DNA from: Bacteroidia bacterium
GTDB taxonomy: Bacteria > Bacteroidota > Bacteroidia > B-17B0 > Aurantibacillaceae
Direction: 5' to 3'
Assembly (NCBI GenBank): GCA_016787895.1
Contig: JAEUTN010000017.1
Span: 1 to 64,000, forward strand
Length of the DNA stretch: 64,000 nt
The notes under the pieces are model-generated. The model made no database searches and was not told the origin of the DNA. It saw only the letters and a list, made by a program, of their open reading frames with translations. Positions 26,090-35,690 of this stretch are shown here, one piece after another; positions within the stretch are counted from its first letter, which is position 1; each line of letters starts with the position of its first letter. The position numbers and the translations under genes are program-made.

Positions 26090-26695
26090 TTATAGGTTTT
26101 TAGCATTCAGCAAGTTCAGGTTCGCATCCAGCTCATACAAACGGGGCACCGCAGTGCCAATTTCAAATTCAAGAATCTGAGCCGGACTCATTTTTTCAAG
26201 GTACATAATCAGCGCTCTCAAACTATTACCATGCGCGGCAATCACAATATTTTTTCCGGCCTTGAGTTTGGGCTCAATTTCCTTTTGGAAGTAGGGAATC
26301 ACCCGGTCTGCCGTATCCTTAAGACTCTCTCCTTTGGGAGGGGCAATGTCAAAACTTCTTCTCCAGATCTTCACCTGCTCCTCGCCGTATTTTTTTGCGG
26401 TTTCGGTTTTATCCAAGCCCTGAAGGTCACCGTACATGCGTTCGTTCAGCGCTTTGTCGTAAAAGGTTTCTACAGCAGGATGACCGGCACTTTCAAGCGA
26501 AAGTGTGAGGGTATCCTGTGCCCGTTTTAAATCAGAGGCATAAGCGTAATCAAATTTAAAGGACTTTAATTTTGAACCTGCGTCTTTCGCTTCCTGTATG
26601 CCTTTAGGGGAAAGGGGTACATCCACCCAGCCTGTAAACTTATTCTCAAGATTCCACTGACTTTGTCCGTGACGAAAAATAACCAATTGTGCCAT
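26090..26695 (-). CDS. gpmA: 2,3-bisphosphoglycerate-dependent phosphoglycerate mutase
   Basis: The 201-residue enzyme interconverts 3- and 2-phosphoglycerate in glycolysis. RHGQS at 8-12 carries the phosphohistidine His9; KFTGWVDVPLSPKG, LNERMYGDLQG and AAHGNSLRAL complete the family signature. It is shorter than the E. coli enzyme (about 250 residues), missing C-terminal segments, as usual for this lineage. The start was moved from 26710 to the ATG at 26695 because the protein family begins there and the -7 box at 26708-26715 overlaps the longer version. It is the first gene of the gpmA-HAD-map-EEP operon. Confidence 0.93.
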   Translation of the reverse strand: MAQLVIFRHGQSQWNLENKFTGWVDVPLSPKGIQEAKDAGSKLKSFKFDYAYASDLKRAQDTLTLSLESAGHPAVETFYDKALNERMYGDLQGLDKTETAKKYGEEQVKIWRRSFDIAPPKGESLKDTADRVIPYFQKEIEPKLKAGKNIVIAAHGNSLRALIMYLEKMSPAQILEFEIGTAVPRLYELDANLNLLNAKNL

Positions 26696-26707
26696 AATTT
26701 TGAGGCA

Positions 26708-26715
26708 CAAATATA
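26708..26715 (-). promoter_or_regulatory. -7 box of the gpmA operon
   Basis: The minus strand reads TATATTTG, a perfect TAnnTTTG, ending 12 bases before the ATG at 26695. This predicts a leader of roughly 9 bases. The remaining gap up to 26953 shows only a long-range inverted repeat (GCCTGGC at 26894, GCCAGGC at 26943) and no gene. Confidence 0.62.
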
Positions 26716-26953
26716 GGGTTTAATCTATTTTGGACGGGTTAAAGATTGTGAGAATCACAGGTCTTGTTTACTAAGAGGGTGTGGTTAATACACAAACACA
26801 TCTGAATCCCAGCCACTTATTGGGCACTTCAAACATCTGCTATCGCTTTTCAAATTTCAGACTTGTTATGTCAGTATACAATTGACTCTTTGCGCCTGGC
26901 CGCTTAAACGGAGCAGAAAACCGAAAAACGCAGACCAAAAAAGCCAGGCAATT

Positions 26954-28723
26954 TTATAAGTCAAGGAATTTTTTAAAGTCGGAGGGTTCGTCCAGATTGG
27001 CAGGCAGAGCATTTACTTTAAATTCTCTTGAATTGGCCTCTTCAGTATTTTGAAATTGTTTTCGATCACAAATAAAGGCCTGCCCATTTCTGAAAATACA
27101 AAACCCATACGATTTTGTGTCGTCAATTGGGATGTTCAATGGGGATGTTCGTGCATCATAACCCATCACGGTTTTAGAACTGTAATCAATCAGATAAACA
27201 CGTTCAGGAATAACCAGATTGCCTTTTTCTTTCAACACAAACACGGGCTGAATGGCATTGGCCTGAGGAACTGGGTGAGGGCAGTCGGAATTGTAAATGC
27301 CGAATTGGGAAATCCTGAACACGCGCTCCACTTTTGAGAGTGTGCCGGAGGAAGAAAATCCTGCCTGCAATTGCCGGTTTCGGTTTTGTTCGTATTCTAT
27401 TTTTAAGCGCAGTTGTTCTTTGTCGTATTCCTCCTGTTTGCGTTTTTGTTCACTCAGATACTGTTTTTGTTTTAATTGCAGTTCCTCCATCAGCTGTTTT
27501 TCCTTGTTTTGTCTTTCCTGCAATAAGCGTGAATAGGTGGCAAATTGTTCCTGGTATTTGGTTTCCGCTTTTTCAAAATCCTGACCCTTCAGAACGGGGT
27601 AAACGACTAATTGTTCGGTGCGTTTGCGGTAAGTGAGTTGTAAAATGTAATTTTTACCTTTTTGAGGTCCGGGCAAAAGATGAACATCGCTCCAGGTAAT
27701 TTCGTGGAGTTCGGGACTATAGTTGCGGTTCTCAGCACCCACTTCAAACAAGGTATTTTCGTAAGCCGCCAATTCAGGGAAATCTCTGGTATCGGCATCG
27801 ATTACAAATTCGGGACGTTTACCTGTGGCTTTTTCAGGTTTACGGGGTTGGTTTGGTTTTGAAAGAGCAGCAATGGCTTTGGCGCATTTTTTTTCTACAC
27901 TGTCCATCTTGCGCGGTATAATCACATCGACTTCACGTTTTAAACTTAGCAATTTAGGACTTGGTTCGCTTGCCGGTAGTTGCTTTTGAGGTGAGGCCTG
28001 AGCAAGGTCATCGCGTTTGAGATACACCCAGTTTTTTTGGAGGGTGTCGAGGTAATACTGATTAAATTTATCCTGAGGGTTTTGAGAAGCCAATTCCACC
28101 TTAATCTCTTCTCCCGGTTTAATGAATACAGGCTCACCATTTTGATAAGCACGAATGTCGAACATACCGGCTGTTTCCAAACAATTCGTTTTCCCCGCGC
28201 TGTCGTATTGCATGGGAATTCCATTTAGAATCACGTCTCCCATATCGTGCATTTCTTTGTACTCAATAGTAACTTCCCCAATCAGTTGTTTGCCTTCCTT
28301 ATTCACCAAAGCATTTTTAGGGATGCTGATCCGGGTGGAGGAGGGGTGGGTGATTTTACCGCCTGTTCCGGCCTGTACAGTATATTTGGTATAGGCAGTG
28401 CTGAGTTTAGGAGCGGGAGTTTGTATAAAGGGGGTACGTGATTTTGGTTGAGAGGCAGGAGTAATTACTGTTTCATGCTTTTTAGTTGTTTTAGTTGTTT
28501 TATTGTTTTGAATTAAACTTTGGTAAGTGATGGTACAAACCACCGTTACGCCCGCGATGATGGTGGTATAGCGGATCTTTTTGTTTTTCCACCAACTTTC
28601 ATCCCCCTGGGCTTTTTTTAGACTTTGTTCTTTAAAGGATTTTACCAGCTGGTCAAAATCTTTGCCTTTGTTTATTTCATCGTCACTGAGTGGCGGCCTG
28701 TTGAAGTTAAATTGTAAACTCAT
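26954..28723 (-). CDS. Single-pass membrane protein downstream of an ECF sigma factor, candidate anti-sigma factor
   Basis: The 589-residue protein has a short N-terminal cytoplasmic part (1-48), one membrane segment (about 50-70) and a large exported region. Residues about 114-175 (QAGTGGKITHPSSTRISIPKNAL) look like a ZU5-type beta domain by eye. A Gln/Glu/Lys-rich coiled coil lies at about 390-460. The start codon lies one base after the stop of the sigma-factor gene, so the two are translationally linked. This gene order and topology are typical of anti-sigma factors, but the short N-terminus shows no clear zinc or FecR-type anti-sigma domain. Regulatory function is therefore an inference. 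Confidence 0.7.
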   Translation of the reverse strand: MSLQFNFNRPPLSDDEINKGKDFDQLVKSFKEQSLKKAQGDESWWKNKKIRYTTIIAGVTVVCTITYQSLIQNNKTTKTTKKHETVITPASQPKSRTPFIQTPAPKLSTAYTKYTVQAGTGGKITHPSSTRISIPKNALVNKEGKQLIGEVTIEYKEMHDMGDVILNGIPMQYDSAGKTNCLETAGMFDIRAYQNGEPVFIKPGEEIKVELASQNPQDKFNQYYLDTLQKNWVYLKRDDLAQASPQKQLPASEPSPKLLSLKREVDVIIPRKMDSVEKKCAKAIAALSKPNQPRKPEKATGKRPEFVIDADTRDFPELAAYENTLFEVGAENRNYSPELHEITWSDVHLLPGPQKGKNYILQLTYRKRTEQLVVYPVLKGQDFEKAETKYQEQFATYSRLLQERQNKEKQLMEELQLKQKQYLSEQKRKQEEYDKEQLRLKIEYEQNRNRQLQAGFSSSGTLSKVERVFRISQFGIYNSDCPHPVPQANAIQPVFVLKEKGNLVIPERVYLIDYSSKTVMGYDARTSPLNIPIDDTKSYGFCIFRNGQAFICDRKQFQNTEEANSREFKVNALPANLDEPSDFKKFLDL

Positions 28724-28724
28724 A

Positions 28725-29300
28725 CTACACGTTTATTTTTCGGATAGAGACTTTTAGTTTCTCTATGATTCGGTACATTCTTACTTTAGCGTTTACCTCC
28801 GATATTTCAAGTATTTCGGCTATTTCTTTAAATGGCCGTTTTTCGAAATATCTCATTTCTACCAATTGCAGGTCCTTTTCATTAAGTTTTCCAATCAATC
28901 GCTTCAGAGCGGGAATGTATTCCTCAAAAAACACCTCTTTGTTTTCTTCGCAAATAAATCGCAAATCGTTGATGTCGGCATTAATGACCCGTTGTTCCTT
29001 TTGTTTTCTGAACACCTGTACCATTTCGTTGTGGGCAATGCGGTAGAGCCAGCTTGAAAATGGCACGCCTCTGAACTCATACTTGTGAAGGTGGGTCAGC
29101 GCCTTCAAAAACACCTGGCTGGTAAGGTCAAAGGCACTGTCTTTCGAATTCATCCTCTGGTAGAGGTAGGAAAAAATAGGTTTGTAGTATTTTTCGTACA
29201 ATGGGCGAAAGTCCTCAGGTTTCGCTTTTGCAGCTTCTATCCAACGAAGTTCTTCCTCAAGTTGTGCCTCCGTATGATGGTAAAGGGGGTTAAAGCTCAT
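28725..29300 (-). CDS. RNA polymerase ECF sigma factor (sigma-70 family)
   Basis: The 191-residue protein has the sigma-2 region (about 25-95, with AFDLTSQVFLKAL and FSSWLYRIAHNEM) and the sigma-4 region (about 130-188, with LQLVEMRYFEKRPFKEIAEIL as the helix-turn-helix), with no sigma-1.1 or sigma-3. This fits an ECF factor directing transcription of a small regulon in response to an envelope signal. The next gene encodes a membrane protein that may control it. No TAnnTTTG box is seen upstream, which leaves room for autoregulation through another promoter type. Confidence 0.95.
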   Translation of the reverse strand: MSFNPLYHHTEAQLEEELRWIEAAKAKPEDFRPLYEKYYKPIFSYLYQRMNSKDSAFDLTSQVFLKALTHLHKYEFRGVPFSSWLYRIAHNEMVQVFRKQKEQRVINADINDLRFICEENKEVFFEEYIPALKRLIGKLNEKDLQLVEMRYFEKRPFKEIAEILEISEVNAKVRMYRIIEKLKVSIRKINV

Positions 29301-29490
29301 AATGTTCCTAAGGGAATGTTACAGGTTATAAGCTTATAAACGTGGGTGGTTACGCTAAAATTTCAAACAACTTAAAAACTATAATTAAGCCCTTGATAAT
29401 CAGTTACATTATTTTTTGATTCATTGAGTAAAAGCCACTCCGTACCGAGTAAATGGTCATTTTGAATGAGTGAAATGAAGCAGAATGGAG

Positions 29491-32400
29491 TTATTTGATC
29501 AAGGAAACGTGGCCCACATAATCGTGAATTTCGTCAAAAACATCCAGCACCCGGGCTTTCCAGATGTAAACGTCCTGTTTGATGGGTTCTGAGCTGCCCT
29601 TCATTCGACCATCCCACTGTTTGTAAATATCGTCACTCTCAAATACCAGATGCCCCCAACGGTCGTATATCCATAAGTTGAACTTTTTAATACCCACCCC
29701 TTTTGGCTGATAGGTATCATTCAGTCCGTCTTCGTTCGGAGTAAACACATTCGGGAAATAAATCGAGAAGGCCGGTTTTATCTTAAGTGTTTTAAAACTG
29801 GTATCACTGCAACCATTAGAGTTAATCACCACCTGCACAATCATTGGGTAGGTTTGGCCTATACTCTCAAAGCTGTGTTCAAAGTTTTCTTTGGTATAGG
29901 TGCTTCCATCGTTTATAAAGTACTTGGTAATCTTGGCATCACTGGCATTTGAACTAACAAAAATAATGGGTTGTTCTTCATCCAATTCCTCCGGCTGAAC
30001 TTTGAAGTCGGAAACAGGCAATTCAAACACATTTACAAAATTAGGCTGGCTCACCCGGTTCACACATCCGCTGTCGCTAATGGCAGTAAGTGTTACATTA
30101 TAGGAACCGCTGTTGTAACAGTGGTTGGGATTGGAAGCGGTAGACAAAGAAGTACCGTCTCCAAAATTCCATTGCCAACCTGTTATCGATCCGCTTGAAA
30201 TCACCGAGAGATTTTTGAAATCAACGCATAACACCGGACAACCTTCTTTGTTTTCTGAACTAAACGCGGGTGATGGACGCGCGTTAACATAGATGGATAC
30301 AGTTTTGCTGTTGATACACTGGTATTGGGTTTGTACGCTCAGTTTTACAATCCCCGGGCCAAGGTTACTGAAAGTGGTGTTCGGACTCGCGCTGGTGTTA
30401 TCAGTAATGCCGTCGTTGTTAAAATCCCAGTAGTAGCCAGTTATAGTTCCATCGGCTGAAGTGGAGACATTGGTTAAAGGAATTTGTTCTGCAAAACAAA
30501 TGGATTTGGGAATGATAAAGTTGGCCACCGGATTATTGTACACCACCACTGTTTTCGTGATGCTTGAATAACACTGCTCGGCGCTGAACGCGTCGAGTTT
30601 TACAAGGTAAGTGCCGCTGCTGGAATAGGTAATGACAGGATCTTTTAAGATAGAGAACATACCGTTACCAAAATTCCAGCCATAAGAAGTGACACTACCG
30701 GTTTGAATGCCGCTAAGATTAAGAAAATTTGTAGCATCACCCAAACAGGCATTGTTGGCACTAAAATTAACCGTAGGCAGATAATGCACATAGGCTGTTG
30801 ATGTGTGCGTTGTGCTGCAGCCTAAGTTTGAAGTCGAGGTTAAACTTACCGTGTGTGGTCCTGAAGCGTTAAACGTAAAGGCTGTTAACGTGCCATTGCC
30901 TGAGTGGCCCCCGCCAAAATTCCAGGAATTCGCGCTGATGCTTCCGTTTGGAAAAATAACGGAAGTTGAGGAGAAGGTAGTAATGTTCCCCAAACATACA
31001 GTATCAGAAACAAAGGAGGTTTGCGGATTGGGATTTACCGTAACAAGTCGGGAAACCGTGTCGCGGCAACCAATTTGTGTTAGCGCAACAAGATAAGCCG
31101 TGTAGGTGCCTGCAGCAGAATAGGTAAAGGCAACACTTGGTAAATTACTTTGTACCTGATTGATGGAGTAAAAATACCAGCTCCAGCCAATCACTCCATT
31201 GGGATTGGTGGTATTGCTAAATGTAGTAGGATTACCTTCACACACTGTATTCGCGCTAAAATTACTTCCGGCCAAAGGATGAATGGTTACGTTTTTTACT
31301 GTAGTGGCACTGCAGGTAAGCCCTGCCTCCGGATAGCTGAAGGCCGTTAGCTGAACGGAGTAGGATGCCGGTGCTGTAAATATATAGGCCGGGTTGGTTA
31401 AGGTAGAGCTGGATGCCCCGTTACCGAAAAACCAGTTATAAGCATCGATGCTGTATGTAGGCACAATTGTGCTTGTGTTCACAAAGGAAGTAGGCGATTG
31501 ATGGCAGATGCCGCTGAAGCTGAAATTCGGCACCGGGCGGGGATGAACAATCAGATTGGTAGCGGTTGAAGCTGTACAGCCGTTGGAACCGGCAAAAATA
31601 CTGATGGTATAGGAGTTGTGAAGAGTATAAACATGCGACACAGGTGAAGCTATAGAGGTGGATGTAACCAGAGCACTGCCGTCACCAAAGTTAACCGTAT
31701 AACCATTAATGGCATTGTTTATGCCGGTAATGCTGATGTTTGGCTGTAGCACAATGCTGTTGCTGGTACAGGAATTGGGGAGTGGAGAAACACTGATGCT
31801 AGGGTAGGGGTGAATTGTAAAATTGCGGGTGCCCGAATTAAGACAGCCCTGATTGGACTGTGCCGTTAAGGTAACCACGTATGTGCCCGAATTGGTATAG
31901 GTGTGGCTGGGGTTAAACAAAACCGATGTGTTTCCATCCGCAAAATCCCAGGTGTAAGAGGTAATAGAACCCGGAGAGATGGAACTTGAATTAATGGTTT
32001 GTATTGCTGAGTTAACGCAGGCCGCTGCCGGACTGAATATAACGTTCGGAAGTGGGTGAATAACCAATGTGTTCACAAGGGAACTCAAGCATCCCTGATT
32101 TGAAATAGCCGTAAGGGTTGGGGAATAGGTGCCGGGCTGTGTGTAGGTATAACTGGGATTAACGGAATTAGACGTAATTCCGTTTCCAAAATTCCAGGTG
32201 TAAAGCGCAATATTGCCAAGTGAAATGGTGCTGGTGTTCGCAAATTGACTGACTGTGTTTAAACAACCGCCGTTTACCGTGAAAGATAAAGCAGGAACCG
32301 GATAAATAGTTACGGTTTTGGTCAATACCGTCATACACTCGTTGTTGGTGGTTACCGAATACGTTACCGCATAGTTACCGCTGGCACTGTAGGTATGCAC

Positions 32401-35400
32401 AATATTGGGGCCAAGTCCGGTGGTGCCATCTCCAAAATCCCAGGCATAAGACACTATTGTACCATTGGCCAGAGAATTGGTACTGGTAAAGTTGGTATTA
32501 AAGCCATAACAAAAGCTTCCAGTGACCGTGAAATCAATAACTGGATTGGCATGAACAAAGAGGGTGTTGGAAACAGAAGATGTACAATTCATGTTGCTTG
32601 TTGCTCCAAGGGTGACTGTGTATAAACCACTGGCAGTAAAGGTTTGAGCCGGAGGTGCAGCTAAGGGGCTGGTTATCCCGTTTCCAAAATTCCAGGTATA
32701 GGAGGCGACGCTGCCGGCCGGGTCAGGGATGGGTGAAATTGAACTCGTGGTTGTGATGGGAATAGGCTCTCCAACACATTCCGGATTCATTGTAAATCCC
32801 AGCACAGGAAACGGATGCACGTCAATGTTCACATTCATGGTGTCGCTGCAATTATGATTTGTGCGCACAATTAAACTCACCGAATAACTGCCGTTGCCCG
32901 GAAATGAAACAATTCCGGGGTTGGTCAGCGTAGTTGAACCCGCCGGTCCAAAATTCCAAAGATGGGAGATAATGGAACTGGAACCTATGGCTGAAACCGT
33001 GGAATTATTCGCGAAGGTATACGGCAGCGAACAAGCGTTGGCGGTGCTGAAACTAAAGCTGGCATTGGGGTTGGGAAAAACCACAATGGGCACTACCGTA
33101 GTGGAGGGACAATTCAGATTGCTGATCAGATTTAAAGTAATGGTGTAAGCATTGGTTGAACTGTAAAAATGGGTTGGGTTTTGCACGGTGGAGGTATTGG
33201 CAGAGCCCGAACCTGGATCCCCAAAATCCCAGAAATAAGAAGTCACGCTTCCGCTCACAGCCGAAGTGGTAACCGTAAAAATGGCGTTTTCGCAGGAAGC
33301 CGGAACACTAAAATTTACAACAGGATAGGGGTAAATAGTGATGTATTGGATGGCCGTATCACCACAACCCAGGTTGGAGGTGCCAATTAAACTCACCGTG
33401 TAATTACCCGTACCGGGAAAAGTGTAGGTTAAACTGTTCAGTGTACTGGTAACGCCACTTCCCAAATTCCATATATGGGAGATGCTTCCGGCAGAAATGG
33501 AAGAGTTGCTCGTAAAGGTAAAATTCGGACTACAGGCATTAATGGAAGTGGTGGAAATTCCCATGGTTGGAGAAGGGGAAATGATAAAGGTATTGCTTGT
33601 GCTGGCTGGACAATTATGATTGCTGAGCGCGGAGAAGTTGACGGTATATAAGCCAGGCGCTGCATAAATGTGAATCGGGTTCGCCTGCGTAGAAGTGTTT
33701 CCGTCACCAAAATCCCAAAAGAATGAAGCTAAACTGCCCGACGCGATTGCCGTTGAAGTAGCTGGTGAAAAAGCCGTACCGTTAGCGTCACAAAGCGGAG
33801 TTGCGGAAAAGCTGATAATGGGTGGTGGAAAAATGCCGAGGGTTTGTGTCAGGGTAGCAGGACATCCCTGATTACTGATGGCACTCAGGGTAATGGTAAA
33901 TGTGCCGCTGGTGGTATAGGTGAATGCCGGGTTGGTAAGATTGGAAATAACCCCATTCCCTAAATTCCAGGTGTACCCGCTCACAGATCCCGGTGTTACA
34001 GTGGTTTGGTTGGTGAATTGAGTTACTGTGTTGATACAATTCGAAGGAGGACTAAAGGCGATAACCGGCGTAGGCGCAATGGTTACAACTCGTATCAAAG
34101 AGTCGGCGCAGCCTCTGTTGGAAATGGCCTTGAGTTTCACCGAATAAGTACCGGCTGCTGCATACGCATGCGTTTGGTTCAGTGAACCGGATGCAGTTGT
34201 ACCATCTCCAAAAAACCATTGGTAGGAAGTAATGGAACCCGCTGAAATATTCATGGAACCATTAAATGTGTACTGAGGTGAACAAATCGCGGCTGGAATG
34301 GCAGTAAAGTTTACCACCGGGCTTGGTAAAAGGGAGAGTGTATGCACAAAAGTAGGTCCAGGACACCCCGGAACCAACAAAGTGGTGCAGGAATAGGTGC
34401 CGGGTTGAGTAATGTTGATGCATTGATTCGGGTTGTTGACTACTCCGGGTCCATTCCAGGTAGTGGTTGAAAAACCATTGGGTGCACAAATGGCGATGGG
34501 GATGTTCGCACAGGTGGTGTCGGCGACATTCGTGGCAAAATTCGTACAAATGCCGTCAATGTAAGCATAAGCAAAGTGGCCGGTAGGACTGCAATCAAAA
34601 ACGGTAAATTGTATGGTTACGTTTTGTCCGATGTTTGGAGTAAGGTCAACCGCCACGTCGGTCCAGGTTTTGTAACGAACCACTGAGCCGTTCGCCTGAA
34701 CATTGGAGTTTATAAAACCGGGGATACCTCCTCCGGCGGTTACCGAATACACAGTACAGTTTACCGGATTTCCGAGCGTATCGATGATTTCACTTGTAAA
34801 CCGTGGTTGTTGGGCAACAGTATGCCCCGGGTCGTTTAATACAACAGCGTAACGGTAAGTAAAATTGGCGTTTGCGGGTGTAACAAAAAAGGTTTGTGAA
34901 ATCCTATCGGCGAATCCCCCGATGGCTGTACTGCCCAAACGAAGCGAAGCGCCACCACCCCCGGGCCAAACTCTCGGAAAATTTCCAAAGGGGTCTAATC
35001 CTCCGGTCATGATGGTTTGGTCTCCATTAGGGTTAGGGCAGCACCCAATCGCGTTGGTCAATGGATTGTAACCTGTACTTCTGACCCAACCGGCCATGGT
35101 GCCGGATTCAAAATCGATATTCGTGCAAGGTCCGGCATTGATGGAATTGTCGCCACCAATTTCCTTTGCATCATGGGTTACCCAAGCCAGGTTATCAAAA
35201 TCGATGTCCTCGTGCTGATGAAGTTGTTCCTGAACATATATCTTTTTCTGGGTTTGAAGCAGTTCCTGACGCTCCGCGGCACTGAGATGCATTTTATCGG
35301 CCACTCCGTTCCAATAAGAAAAATTAAAATGCAAAGTGTCGATAACCACCGGCCCTTTTTGAGCAAAGCTTATCGTTAAAGCGCTGAGCTGAATCAATAG

Positions 35401-35424
35401 GATAAAGAGTACTTTGTTTCTCAT
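29491..35424 (-). CDS. Giant PKD-array adhesin with T9SS type B (gliding motility-associated) C-terminal domain
   Basis: The protein has about 1977 residues from the ATG at 35424; a GTG two codons earlier is less likely. A signal peptide ends near ISFAQ. Residues about 90-310 form a jelly-roll-like domain with cysteines (CTNIDFESGTMAGW). About 17 PKD repeats of 80-95 residues follow, each with a WxFGDG- or WNFGNG-type strand, a TYTVxLxAxSNxGC strand and a cysteine pair. The C-terminal 85 residues (FPNVFTPNEDGLND, YDRWGHLVFES, DVYIWKA) are the gliding motility-associated C-terminal domain that directs T9SS type B secretion. The protein is expected to form a long surface stalk, perhaps for adhesion or gliding like SprB, but this is not proven. 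It is monocistronic. Confidence 0.92.
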   Translation of the reverse strand: MRNKVLFILLIQLSALTISFAQKGPVVIDTLHFNFSYWNGVADKMHLSAAERQELLQTQKKIYVQEQLHQHEDIDFDNLAWVTHDAKEIGGDNSINAGPCTNIDFESGTMAGWVRSTGYNPLTNAIGCCPNPNGDQTIMTGGLDPFGNFPRVWPGGGGASLRLGSTAIGGFADRISQTFFVTPANANFTYRYAVVLNDPGHTVAQQPRFTSEIIDTLGNPVNCTVYSVTAGGGIPGFINSNVQANGSVVRYKTWTDVAVDLTPNIGQNVTIQFTVFDCSPTGHFAYAYIDGICTNFATNVADTTCANIPIAICAPNGFSTTTWNGPGVVNNPNQCINITQPGTYSCTTLLVPGCPGPTFVHTLSLLPSPVVNFTAIPAAICSPQYTFNGSMNISAGSITSYQWFFGDGTTASGSLNQTHAYAAAGTYSVKLKAISNRGCADSLIRVVTIAPTPVIAFSPPSNCINTVTQFTNQTTVTPGSVSGYTWNLGNGVISNLTNPAFTYTTSGTFTITLSAISNQGCPATLTQTLGIFPPPIISFSATPLCDANGTAFSPATSTAIASGSLASFFWDFGDGNTSTQANPIHIYAAPGLYTVNFSALSNHNCPASTSNTFIISPSPTMGISTTSINACSPNFTFTSNSSISAGSISHIWNLGSGVTSTLNSLTYTFPGTGNYTVSLIGTSNLGCGDTAIQYITIYPYPVVNFSVPASCENAIFTVTTSAVSGSVTSYFWDFGDPGSGSANTSTVQNPTHFYSSTNAYTITLNLISNLNCPSTTVVPIVVFPNPNASFSFSTANACSLPYTFANNSTVSAIGSSSIISHLWNFGPAGSTTLTNPGIVSFPGNGSYSVSLIVRTNHNCSDTMNVNIDVHPFPVLGFTMNPECVGEPIPITTTSSISPIPDPAGSVASYTWNFGNGITSPLAAPPAQTFTASGLYTVTLGATSNMNCTSSVSNTLFVHANPVIDFTVTGSFCYGFNTNFTSTNSLANGTIVSYAWDFGDGTTGLGPNIVHTYSASGNYAVTYSVTTNNECMTVLTKTVTIYPVPALSFTVNGGCLNTVSQFANTSTISLGNIALYTWNFGNGITSNSVNPSYTYTQPGTYSPTLTAISNQGCLSSLVNTLVIHPLPNVIFSPAAACVNSAIQTINSSSISPGSITSYTWDFADGNTSVLFNPSHTYTNSGTYVVTLTAQSNQGCLNSGTRNFTIHPYPSISVSPLPNSCTSNSIVLQPNISITGINNAINGYTVNFGDGSALVTSTSIASPVSHVYTLHNSYTISIFAGSNGCTASTATNLIVHPRPVPNFSFSGICHQSPTSFVNTSTIVPTYSIDAYNWFFGNGASSSTLTNPAYIFTAPASYSVQLTAFSYPEAGLTCSATTVKNVTIHPLAGSNFSANTVCEGNPTTFSNTTNPNGVIGWSWYFYSINQVQSNLPSVAFTYSAAGTYTAYLVALTQIGCRDTVSRLVTVNPNPQTSFVSDTVCLGNITTFSSTSVIFPNGSISANSWNFGGGHSGNGTLTAFTFNASGPHTVSLTSTSNLGCSTTHTSTAYVHYLPTVNFSANNACLGDATNFLNLSGIQTGSVTSYGWNFGNGMFSILKDPVITYSSSGTYLVKLDAFSAEQCYSSITKTVVVYNNPVANFIIPKSICFAEQIPLTNVSTSADGTITGYYWDFNNDGITDNTSASPNTTFSNLGPGIVKLSVQTQYQCINSKTVSIYVNARPSPAFSSENKEGCPVLCVDFKNLSVISSGSITGWQWNFGDGTSLSTASNPNHCYNSGSYNVTLTAISDSGCVNRVSQPNFVNVFELPVSDFKVQPEELDEEQPIIFVSSNASDAKITKYFINDGSTYTKENFEHSFESIGQTYPMIVQVVINSNGCSDTSFKTLKIKPAFSIYFPNVFTPNEDGLNDTYQPKGVGIKKFNLWIYDRWGHLVFESDDIYKQWDGRMKGSSEPIKQDVYIWKARVLDVFDEIHDYVGHVSLIK

Positions 35425-35690
35425 TCTCACTTGGCTTTTCTTAGCTTTTAACCTGTTTGGCGATGAATTAAATTTAAATTATTCTTAAGTCTTTGATTCA
35501 ACTCATAAATATATAAAATTAAGCGCCAAGGAGTGTTCAGGTTTGATGCATTTCTTGATTAAATTTTCGTTACATCTCATTTTACGGACCTAAGCGCAAA
35601 AGGTATTCACTTAACAAAAGGAATTAGACGAGCCAGCATTTTTTGAAGTTCAAATGCGTTATAAGCTTCCTGAATACGAAGGTTTTCTTT

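Noticed and set aside
26894..26949. Inverted repeat GCCTGGC ... GCCAGGC as a terminator
   Set aside because: The loop is over 40 bases and no T-run follows on the minus strand, so an intrinsic terminator is unlikely.
29491..35424. Periodic DNA that could suggest a CRISPR array or tandem repeat locus
   Set aside because: The periodicity is that of coding PKD repeats of 80-95 codons with diverged DNA; no identical short repeats with spacers occur.
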